From Propionibacteriaceae bacterium (GTDB lineage Bacteria; Actinomycetota; Actinomycetes; Propionibacteriales; Propionibacteriaceae): a stretch of 6,763 nucleotides of DNA. Position numbers and translations under genes: made by a program. Location: the NCBI GenBank assembly GCA_030528545.1, contig JAUMYR010000044.1, positions 1,214-7,976 on the forward strand. Direction: 5' to 3'. The number at the start of each line of letters is the position of its first letter. The first letter of the stretch is position 1. Under the pieces are notes generated by a model, which did no database searches, was not told where the DNA came from, and saw nothing but the letters and a program-made list of their open reading frames with translations. This document shows positions 1-4,570 of this stretch, piece by piece.

Positions 1-216
1 CTGGGCGCGCAGCCCGGCGGTATAGGACGGCGGCGGCGCGGCCCCCGGCGGGCTGGTCGCGTCCCAGGCAGCAAGCCAGCGTTCGTTACGCGCCCGCAAC
101 CTATGCCACGCGCGCTGGTCGGAGCGCCTCAGCCCGCATAGCACCAGGCCACCGGCGCGCAGGGTTAGCGGCCAGCACGGCTTGTTCGGTATCTCGACCC
201 CTGGCGGGAATCTCAC
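1..216 (-). CDS. rimJ: RimJ-like GNAT N-acetyltransferase, N-terminal part only (cut by window edge)
   Basis: The first 72 codons read from a GTG start and run off the left edge without a stop. The protein begins with a short stretch leading to WPLTLRAGGLVLCGLRRSD, then WHRLRARNERWLAAWDATSP. This matches the usual start of actinobacterial RimJ-type GNAT acetyltransferases, where a first beta-strand is followed by an Arg/Trp-rich helix and a W-x-x-x-W-D-x-T-x-P segment. Family members transfer acetyl from acetyl-CoA to a protein N-terminus such as ribosomal protein S5, although the substrate of this copy is unknown. The acetyl-CoA-binding loop lies outside the window. The GTG follows the moeA/glp TGA with one base between (TGA-G-GTG), so translation is probably coupled and the two genes form one unit, as in the conserved moeA-rimJ pair of other actinobacteria. 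Confidence 0.82.
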   Translation of the reverse strand, partial: MRFPPGVEIPNKPCWPLTLRAGGLVLCGLRRSDQRAWHRLRARNERWLAAWDATSPPGAAPPPSYTAGLRAQ

Positions 217-217
217 C

Positions 218-1516
218 TCAGTCCTCGTCTAGGAGCCAGCACATCACCGACTCCCCCGCACGGACGACATCGGTCGACTCGTCCAGCATGATCAGGGCGT
301 TACAGCGTGACAGTTCCCGCAGCGGATCGGGATCGTGCACCGGATCGACCTTGCGAACTCCCCGCTCCATATGGACCACGCCGCGCATGAACTGCATCTG
401 CCCCAATCCCGAACGCAGCATTGAGGTCGCCAAGGCACGGACCGGGACATGCTCGACCTGCTCGACGCCCATGAGCTTGCGCAGCAGCGGCCGCACGAAG
501 ACATGGAAACTCACATAGGCGCTCACCGGGTTGCCCGGGAGCAGGATCATCGGGACGCGGTCGTCGCCGACCAGCCCGAAGCCCTGCGTCTTGCCCGGCA
601 CCATCGCGACCTCGGTGAAATCGGTCAGGCCCGTCTCATGCAGCACATCCTTGATGCGTTCGTAGTCGCGCTGGCTGCCGGTGGTCGAGATCACCAGATC
701 GGCGCGGATCAGCTGATCGGTCACCGTCTCGCGCAGCTTCACCGGGTCGTTGCCGACGATGCCAACCCGCCACACCTGGGCCCCGGCGGCCTTCGCGGCG
801 GCGGCGATGAGGTAGGAGTTCGCGTCCCAGGTCTGGTCGCTGACGCTCATCTCGACCCCGGGCTCCAGGATGTCGTCTCCCGAGCTCAGCACCACGACCC
901 TGGGACGCGGGCGCACGAACACCTTGTCAATTCCCGCCCCGGCGAGCAGGCCAATGTGACGGGCGTCCAGCCGGTCGCCGCTGGACATCAGCGGAGTCCC
1001 GATGGCCATCGCCGAACCAGCGCAGGTGACGTATTCGCGTCTGCTCACCCGCTCCTGGGCCTTGACCCGCCCGCCCTCAACCGTGGCGAACCGTTCCGGC
1101 AGGACGGCGTCGGCGCCGGGAGGCATGGCCGTCCTGGCCACCACCGGCATGGCGGTTCCCGGCTCCAGCTGGTCTCCCACGAACTCCACGATCCGCAACT
1201 CGACCGGCTCGGCGCGGCGCGCCATGTCCACGTCCTCGGCCCGGACCGCGTAGCCGTCCATGGTCGCCAGGTCGACCGGCGGCACCGCCGACATCACCGA
1301 CAGGTCCTCACACAGCGTCTGGTCGCAGGCCTCCAGCAGTTGCATCCCGAAAGGAGGCAACGGTTCGATCAGGCTCAGCAGGTAGTCGAGGTGGTCCTGC
1401 ACTCCCCGCAGTCCTGCCTCATTAGGCGCCGGTGGGGCGGGTAAGGTCGGCGGCTCCGCCACGACGACGGGCTCTTCGACGATGTTCCGCTTCTTCTTCC
1501 GACCGAATAACGCCAT
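218..1516 (-). CDS. glp: MoeA-family protein, probable divisome protein Glp (gephyrin-like, molybdotransferase-like)
   Basis: The 432-residue product covers the whole MoeA/gephyrin-E fold. It has the N-terminal MoeA domains (about 38-200, MDGYA at 86-90), the MoCF-binding domain (about 205-350, SSGDD 211-215, DAN 231-233, LPGNPVSA 326-333) and the C-terminal beta domain (about 355-430). The VAMxPGKxQGFG stretch near 303-314 is the form I associate with actinobacterial Glp, which in Corynebacterium binds FtsZ in the divisome. Several MoeA signatures are degenerate: MTGAP is replaced by ARTAM (127-131), GED by GSA (167-169), and GGVSVG by TTGSQR (278-283). Catalysis of molybdate insertion therefore looks unlikely. 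Residues 1-37 are an extra tail: MALFGRKKKR, an acidic patch, then proline-rich linker. The ATG lies 7 nt from a -10-like TATCGT, suggesting leaderless translation; an internal GTG at codon 39 is an alternative start. A true MoeA role cannot be excluded. Confidence 0.88.
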   Translation of the reverse strand: MALFGRKKKRNIVEEPVVVAEPPTLPAPPAPNEAGLRGVQDHLDYLLSLIEPLPPFGMQLLEACDQTLCEDLSVMSAVPPVDLATMDGYAVRAEDVDMARRAEPVELRIVEFVGDQLEPGTAMPVVARTAMPPGADAVLPERFATVEGGRVKAQERVSRREYVTCAGSAMAIGTPLMSSGDRLDARHIGLLAGAGIDKVFVRPRPRVVVLSSGDDILEPGVEMSVSDQTWDANSYLIAAAAKAAGAQVWRVGIVGNDPVKLRETVTDQLIRADLVISTTGSQRDYERIKDVLHETGLTDFTEVAMVPGKTQGFGLVGDDRVPMILLPGNPVSAYVSFHVFVRPLLRKLMGVEQVEHVPVRALATSMLRSGLGQMQFMRGVVHMERGVRKVDPVHDPDPLRELSRCNALIMLDESTDVVRAGESVMCWLLDED

Positions 1517-1522
1517 GGCTCA

Positions 1523-1529
1523 TACGATA
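1523..1529. promoter_or_regulatory. Shared symmetric -10 element for divergent, apparently leaderless promoters
   Basis: The 7-mer TACGATA contains a -10 hexamer on each strand: TACGAT (1523-1528, plus) and TATCGT (1529-1524, minus). Both fit TANNNT. Exactly 7 nt separate each hexamer from an ATG: the cyclo-ligase ATG at 1536 and the moeA/glp ATG at 1516. This places each expected transcription start at or within a base of the start codon, meaning leaderless mRNAs. No clear -35 is visible on either side. This is inferred from spacing alone. Confidence 0.55.
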
Positions 1530-1535
1530 GGTGCA

Positions 1536-2093
1536 ATGACCACTATCGCAGGCAAGGGCGCGCTGCGCGAGGCGATGCTGAGCGGACGCGCTGAGCGGAC
1601 GCCTGGCGGCGACGCCGCCCGGGACGAGGTGTTGCGCCGGGAATTGTCCGGCTTCACCGGGGTGATCGCATGCTATGCCTCCATTCCCGGTGAGCCCTCG
1701 ACGACGGAGCTGATCTCGTGGCTCTCCGCTCGCTGCCGGGTCCTGCTACCGGTCCTGAGACGCCAGCCGGATTGGTCGTGGTTCACTTCCTGGGATCAGA
1801 TGCGCCCCGCCTGGCGCGGCATCCCAGAACCCACCGGGCCCAGGCTGGGGGCCGGAGCGCTGGTCCTCGCCGATCTTGTCCTGTGCCCGGCGCTCGCTGT
1901 CGGCCGCGACGGCATGCGGCTTGGCACCGGAGGCGGCTGGTATGACAGGGCTTTGCCGCATCGGCGTCCCGGCGTCGAGGCCTGGTGCCTGGTCAGCGAC
2001 CGCGAGATCCTGGCCACCCTACCGGCCGAGGACCATGACCAGAGGGTCGATGCCGCCGTGACGGAATCCGGCATAACCCGCTTGACAAGGTAA
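1536..2093 (+). CDS. 5-formyltetrahydrofolate cyclo-ligase (methenyltetrahydrofolate synthetase)
   Basis: The 185-residue protein has the normal family length (about 180-200). It catalyses ATP-dependent conversion of 5-formyl-THF to 5,10-methenyl-THF in the cytoplasm, returning a storage or inhibitory folate to the one-carbon pool. Visible signatures in order are the N-terminal basic segment GKGALREAML (6-15), YASIPGEPST (48-57), the strand VLLPVL (69-74), GIPEP (95-99), the ATP/Mg loop RLGTGGGWYDRAL (128-140; family GxGxGYYDR), and a DHDxxVDAxVTE-like stretch at 166-177. The ATG at 1536 is preferred because the protein then starts like its relatives and a TACGAT box lies 7 nt upstream. In-frame ATGs at 1515 and 1482 would run into moeA/glp. 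Divergent from moeA/glp with only 19 bp between the two starts, and followed by fmdB, as in many actinobacteria. Confidence 0.92.
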   Translation: MTTIAGKGALREAMLSGRAERTPGGDAARDEVLRRELSGFTGVIACYASIPGEPSTTELISWLSARCRVLLPVLRRQPDWSWFTSWDQMRPAWRGIPEPTGPRLGAGALVLADLVLCPALAVGRDGMRLGTGGGWYDRALPHRRPGVEAWCLVSDREILATLPAEDHDQRVDAAVTESGITRLTR

Positions 2094-2094
2094 T

Positions 2095-2123
2095 TTCACC
2101 TCACGTTTAGCAGTCGTTATAAT
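2095..2123 (+). promoter_or_regulatory. Sigma-70-type promoter for fmdB
   Basis: A perfect TATAAT (2118-2123) lies 17 bp after TTCACC (2095-2100, four of six matches to TTGACA). Transcription would start near 2130 and give a leader of about 40 nt before the fmdB ATG. The promoter starts right after the cyclo-ligase stop, so fmdB can be expressed independently of that gene. A TTGACA at 2082-2087 is 30 bp from the -10, too far to be its partner. Confidence 0.65.
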
Positions 2124-2170
2124 CGAGTGCCAGCGCCAGCCACCGGCTGCCCGAACAGCTTTGGAGTCCC

Positions 2171-2452
2171 ATGCCCACCTACCAGTACCGCTGCACCGCG
2201 TGCGGCAGCGAGCTTGAGGCCGTTCAGAAGTTCAGCGACCCGGCTCTCACCACCTGTCCCGAGTGCGAGGGCGCGTTGCGCAAGGTCTTCAGCGCGGTCG
2301 GCGTGGTGTTCAAGGGCTCCGGTTTCTATGCCACCGACTCCCGCAAGGCGCCCAGCGCCTCCACCCCAGCCGCCAAGACCGAACCCGCACCGGCCAAGAA
2401 GGCTGAGCCCAAACCCGCCACCCCAGCCAGCAGCGGGGCCAGCGCCGCCTGA
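2171..2452 (+). CDS. FmdB-family zinc-ribbon protein
   Basis: The 93-residue protein opens with the FmdB/CxxC regulatory-protein signature MPTYQYRCTACG. Two CxxC knuckles (C8/C11 and C29/C32) should bind one zinc ion. The segment FKGSGFYATDSR (47-58) closes the conserved domain. From about residue 59 the tail is a low-complexity Ala/Pro/Lys region, common in actinobacterial members and probably disordered. The family name comes from a putative regulator next to formamidase in Methylophilus; the cellular role is not firmly known, and a recent proposal for the mycobacterial homologue is a proteostasis factor acting with Hsp70. TTGGAG (2161-2166) serves as ribosome binding site 4 nt before the ATG. 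It has its own promoter and sits between the cyclo-ligase and the SAF protein in the conserved order. Confidence 0.9.
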   Translation: MPTYQYRCTACGSELEAVQKFSDPALTTCPECEGALRKVFSAVGVVFKGSGFYATDSRKAPSASTPAAKTEPAPAKKAEPKPATPASSGASAA

Positions 2453-2454
2453 CC

Positions 2455-2493
2455 TGTGGATAGCCGGATTCCGCCTCCGGCTCCTGTGGATAA
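2455..2493 (+). repeat. Two DnaA-box-like 9-mers flanking a small hairpin, downstream of fmdB
   Basis: TGTGGATAG (2455-2463) and TGTGGATAA (2485-2493) are direct repeats 30 bp apart. The second is a perfect reverse-strand DnaA box (TTATCCACA) and the first differs by one base. The shared unit extends to CCTGTGGATARCCGG. Two boxes are too few to claim an origin; they could be a DnaA-titration or regulatory site. Confidence 0.5.
2462..2482 (+). terminator. Possible weak hairpin terminator after fmdB
   Basis: AGCCGGA (2462-2468) and TCCGGCT (2476-2482) form a perfect 7-bp stem with a 7-nt loop, 10 nt after the fmdB stop. No T-tract follows, so any termination would be partial and read-through into the SAF-domain gene is likely. 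Confidence 0.35.
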
Positions 2494-2530
2494 CCGGCAT
2501 CCAAGACCGTGAGCCGCCCATCATGACGGT

Positions 2531-3145
2531 ATGTGGCACTCCATACCCGCGAGGATTCGTCGCTTCGTCTTGTGGCATCGCCGTTGGCTCGCCGCCGTCG
2601 CAGCCGCGCTGTGCGTCCTAGCGGTGACCAGCGCGCTCTCCCCCACCCTCCCCGGAGGCACCCCGGTGGTGATCGCCGCCAAGGCTGTCCCGGCGGGTGC
2701 TCAACTCACCGCCGAGGACGTCACCACGAAAGAGGTGCCGCCAGACCTAGTTCCGGCTCAGCCGCTGAGCGGTACTGAGGAGGTTGTCGGCAGGACGGCC
2801 GTCGTGGCTCTTCCGGCTGGCACGCTCATCGGTTCGTCTTTCCTGCTCGAAACCACCCCTCTATCGCCAGGTATGCGCTTTGTTCCGGTGCGCGTCCCAG
2901 ACGCCGATATCGGACGGCTGCTGCGCACCGGCGACCGGGTGAGCGTCGTCGCCCCGGATGCCGGGGGCAACAACACGATCATCGCTGCCGGGCTGCGAGT
3001 CGCCGCGATACCGCGGCAGGATACCTCTGGACCTATCCAGGCCCGTGACCAGAACACGCTTGTGGTGCTGGAGGTGCCGGACTCACTGGCGGCCGAGGTC
3101 TCGACGGCGAGCCTCCAGCGGGGCCTCAGCCTCGTGCTCGGGTGA
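2531..3145 (+). CDS. Membrane-anchored SAF-domain protein (CpaB/RcpC-like)
   Basis: The 204-residue protein has a short basic cytoplasmic head, one transmembrane segment or uncleaved signal anchor (about 18-36, WLAAVAAALCVLAVTSAL), then an SAF domain. The domain opens with VVIAAKAVPAGAQLTAEDV (46-64) and runs to PAGTLIGSSFL, ending near residue 106. The rest (GMRFVPVRVPD, LLRTGDRVSVVAP) resembles the RcpC/CpaB region of Flp pilus assembly proteins. In CpaB this region lies outside the membrane and guides pilus assembly. No other tad/flp genes are visible, and such single SAF proteins recur between fmdB and mscL in actinobacteria, so a pilus role is unproven. No good Shine-Dalgarno precedes the ATG at 2531. 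A weak CATCAT (2519-2524) 6 nt upstream could support a leaderless start, or the gene is read through from fmdB. Confidence 0.85.
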   Translation: MWHSIPARIRRFVLWHRRWLAAVAAALCVLAVTSALSPTLPGGTPVVIAAKAVPAGAQLTAEDVTTKEVPPDLVPAQPLSGTEEVVGRTAVVALPAGTLIGSSFLLETTPLSPGMRFVPVRVPDADIGRLLRTGDRVSVVAPDAGGNNTIIAAGLRVAAIPRQDTSGPIQARDQNTLVVLEVPDSLAAEVSTASLQRGLSLVLG

Positions 3146-3193
3146 TCGCGCCAAGGTGGCCTCTCCCGCTCTGAAGCTGACCCTCCACGCGAC

Positions 3194-3199
3194 TAGCAT
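3194..3199 (+). promoter_or_regulatory. Candidate -10 box for mscL
   Basis: TAGCAT matches the -10 consensus at four of six bases; no strong -35 is seen (CTGAAG at 3171-3176 has the right 17-bp spacing but only partial match). Transcription would start near 3206, giving a leader of about 60 nt that includes the 3225-3248 dyad. Confidence 0.25.
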
Positions 3200-3224
3200 C
3201 TTGTGCTTTGCGACCCGACAGACA

Positions 3225-3248
3225 GGTTCAGGGCGATCGCTCAGAACC
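3225..3248. promoter_or_regulatory. 24-bp imperfect dyad just upstream of mscL
   Basis: Outer arms GGTTC (3225-3229) and GAACC (3244-3248) flank a perfect 8-bp palindrome GCGATCGC (3233-3240). In RNA the whole can fold with one A-A mismatch and one G-U pair. It ends 16 nt before the mscL GTG and next to the likely ribosome binding site GGAAAG (3249-3254). It could be an operator or a leader hairpin affecting translation. Confidence 0.45.
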
Positions 3249-3264
3249 GGAAAGCGAGATAATT

Positions 3265-3636
3265 GTGAAGGGTTTCAAGGACTTCATCATGCGCGGCAAT
3301 CTGATTGAGATTGCCGTCGCCTTCATCATCGCCGCAGCCTTCGCGAAAGTCGTCGAGGCTTTCACTAAACTCATCCTCGACATCATCGGCCTCTTTGGTG
3401 GAAGCCCAGACTTCAGCCAGGTTGCTATTGGCCCCATCAACATCGGCGTGTTCATCACCGCGGTCATCTCCTTCCTCATGATCGCGGCGATCGTCTACTT
3501 CGGAGTCGTGACCCCCTACGAGAAGGTCAAGGCTCGTCTGACGAGGAAGAAGGCCGACGACGAGGCAGCCGAAGAGCCCACCCCGACCACCGAGGAACTG
3601 CTCTCCGAGATCCGCGACCTGTTGAAGCGGAACTGA
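3265..3636 (+). CDS. mscL: Large-conductance mechanosensitive channel MscL
   Basis: The 123-residue protein is a homopentameric inner-membrane channel subunit that opens under membrane tension to release solutes during hypo-osmotic shock. It starts with MKGFKDFIMRGN, the family's N-terminal amphipathic helix, followed by TM1 (about 13-37), a short periplasmic loop (GGSPDFSQVAIGP) and TM2 (about 60-84). A basic cluster RLTRKK (91-96), an acidic linker and the conserved C-terminal helix ELLSEIRDLLKR (111-122) follow. The GTG at 3265 is chosen because it gives the family N-terminus; upstream in-frame codons back to a TTG at 3208 would add 19 unrelated residues. Aligned by eye to E. coli MscL, Gly22, Gly26 and Gly30 are Ala19, Ala23 and Ala27, the constriction Val23 is Phe20, and Asp18 is Glu15. 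It ends the plus-strand group before a strong terminator. Confidence 0.94.
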   Translation: MKGFKDFIMRGNLIEIAVAFIIAAAFAKVVEAFTKLILDIIGLFGGSPDFSQVAIGPINIGVFITAVISFLMIAAIVYFGVVTPYEKVKARLTRKKADDEAAEEPTPTTEELLSEIRDLLKRN

Positions 3637-3654
3637 CGTCTCGCCTCTCAATCG

Positions 3655-3689
3655 TGTGCCCCGGGTAGCCCCCGGGGCACATTTCTTTT
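3655..3689 (+). terminator. Strong rho-independent terminator after mscL
   Basis: GTGCCCCGGG (3656-3665) pairs perfectly with CCCGGGGCAC (3671-3680) around a TAGCC loop; T3655-A3681 adds an eleventh pair. The run ATTTCTTTT (3681-3689) follows directly. It lies 18 nt after the mscL stop and would release transcripts of the plus-strand group. Confidence 0.92.
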
Positions 3690-3779
3690 CGGCCGAGGCC
3701 TACCGCGTCTGTCTCGAAACCAGGCTCCGCCCGGGGCGGCCTCGACACCCTCCGTTTCCGGCCGGGGTCCTCCCCTCAG

Positions 3780-3806
3780 CTAGGGGCAACAAACCTTGGG
3801 GCAACA
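3780..3806 (+). repeat. Tandem 12-mer CTWGGGGCAACA, two copies 15 bp apart
   Basis: Copy one is at 3780-3791 (CTAGGGGCAACA) and copy two at 3795-3806 (CTTGGGGCAACA), differing by one base, with a 3-nt spacer. The function is unknown; it could be a binding site for a protein that contacts direct repeats, or the trace of a local duplication. Confidence 0.6.
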
Positions 3807-4128
3807 TCTCCCAAGTCCATCTGTCCCGGATAAGCACTGCGGTCTCGGCGCGGCGCTGGACCCGGTTGCGGTATGGCACGTGTGCCGGGTTCAGCCGTCC
3901 CCGGCAGTCCCAGAGCAGATCCGTAGGAGAGCTATGGCTGAGGCGGCTCCGATCCAGGGCACTCCTCGCGGTCCGCCAGCGATAGGCACACCGGGGTGCG
4001 GGGATCCGAAACCCAGATGCTGAGGGACGGGTTGCCAGCGGATAGACGCTCCGGGCCAGGCCACCGGGCCCGCGAGGCTTCGGTCGAGGCCAGCCTGCCC
4101 CACCGGTCGGAGCGCATCTATCACAGGG

Positions 4129-4157
4129 CCGTCCCGAGATCACGGGACCGTCCCGAG
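4129..4157. repeat. Repeated CCGTCCCGAG with overlapping inverted repeats
   Basis: CCGTCCCGAG occurs at 4129-4138 and 4148-4157. Between them CGGGAC (4143-4148) can pair with GTCCCG upstream (4131-4136, 6-nt loop). With the downstream copy it forms a perfect 13-bp palindrome, CGGGACCGTCCCG (4143-4155). It lies about 75 bp beyond the end of the small minus-strand gene and has no T-tract, so it is not a classical terminator. Confidence 0.5.
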
Positions 4158-4231
4158 CCCGCCCGCAGCAGAACCTCTACCCCGGAGCCCGTCACCACCC
4201 AGGGAAGGGCATAGGGGCGCCCGACACTAGC

Positions 4232-4570
4232 TCAGGCCCAGTGGGGCGGACGCTCAGCGACGAGACGACGCTCCTCGGGCGTGAGCGGACGCGCTGGCGC
4301 AGGACGCGCCGTGATCCCGAGCAGGCCCAGTTCGGTCCGGGCGTCGGTGATCTCGGCGCTCAGCCGCGCATACCCGTTCTCGACCAGGTCGCCGGGCACC
4401 GGCACCGGCCAGGGCTGACCGGACGCGACCCGTTCCGCCACGAAGGAGCTGAGCCGGGGCCGCGTCCAGCCACAGGCCTCAAGCCGGTCCACCAGCCGAC
4501 CCGGTGAGCGGGGATGGTGCTCACCGGTCAGGGCGAATACCACCGGGTCAGCCTTCAAGGACCGCACCAT
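4232..4570 (-). CDS. Small protein of unknown function downstream of the UDP-glucose pyrophosphorylase gene
   Basis: I do not recognise a family. Codon use is strongly coding-like, with mostly G or C in third positions, unlike the neighbouring gene-poor stretch. The product is 112 residues from the ATG at 4570, which overlaps the pyrophosphorylase 3' end by 23 nt. It is 103 residues from a GTG at 4543, four bases after that gene's TGA, with GAAGG 10 nt upstream. The GTG start is at least as likely and implies translational coupling. The protein is soluble-looking and Arg/Pro-rich, with helix-forming stretches (PGRLVDRLEACGW; RLSAEITDARTELGLLGI) and a C-terminal motif LTPEERRLVAERPPHW. There are no membrane segments or Cys clusters. 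It could be a DNA- or protein-binding accessory factor, but nothing in the sequence decides this. Confidence 0.6.
   Translation of the reverse strand: MVRSLKADPVVFALTGEHHPRSPGRLVDRLEACGWTRPRLSSFVAERVASGQPWPVPVPGDLVENGYARLSAEITDARTELGLLGITARPAPARPLTPEERRLVAERPPHWA

Larger units (their letters stand above)
3690..4231. other. 542-bp gene-poor stretch between convergent units
   Basis: No protein or RNA gene is supported. Open frames of 109 codons (plus) and 147 codons (minus) cross it, but they use AGA, CGA and other rare codons freely, lack the GC-rich third positions of the neighbouring genes, and resemble no family I know. I checked by eye for tRNA T-arms and for RNase P, SRP and tmRNA signatures and saw none. 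It contains a tandem 12-mer (3780-3806), a 7-bp stem at 3883-3906, a 29-codon frame with a good ribosome binding site at 3934-4023, and repeated CCGTCCCGAG units at 4129-4157. It may be decayed coding sequence. Confidence 0.6.

Noticed and set aside
449..1444. 331-codon plus-strand open frame antisense to moeA/glp
   Set aside because: His/Arg-rich composition without any domain; it is a by-product of the GC-rich third positions of the real minus-strand gene.
1482..1535. Upstream extension of the cyclo-ligase from ATG 1482 or 1515
   Set aside because: The extra residues are unlike the family and would overlap moeA/glp; the ATG at 1536 fits family length and the leaderless -10 spacing.
2082..2110. 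TTGACA at 2082-2087 as -35 of fmdB
   Set aside because: 30 bp from the TATAAT and no adequate -10 at 16-19 bp; TTCACC at 2095 has the correct spacing.
2455..2493. Replication origin
   Set aside because: Only two DnaA-like boxes, no AT-rich unwinding region and no dnaA/dnaN genes nearby.
3208..3264. TTG-started longer MscL
   Set aside because: Adds 19 residues not found in MscL; the GTG at 3265 gives the conserved N-terminal helix.
3700..4143. 147-codon minus-strand frame in the gap
   Set aside because: GTG start without a ribosome binding site, rare codons throughout, no recognisable domain; kept only as possible decayed coding sequence.
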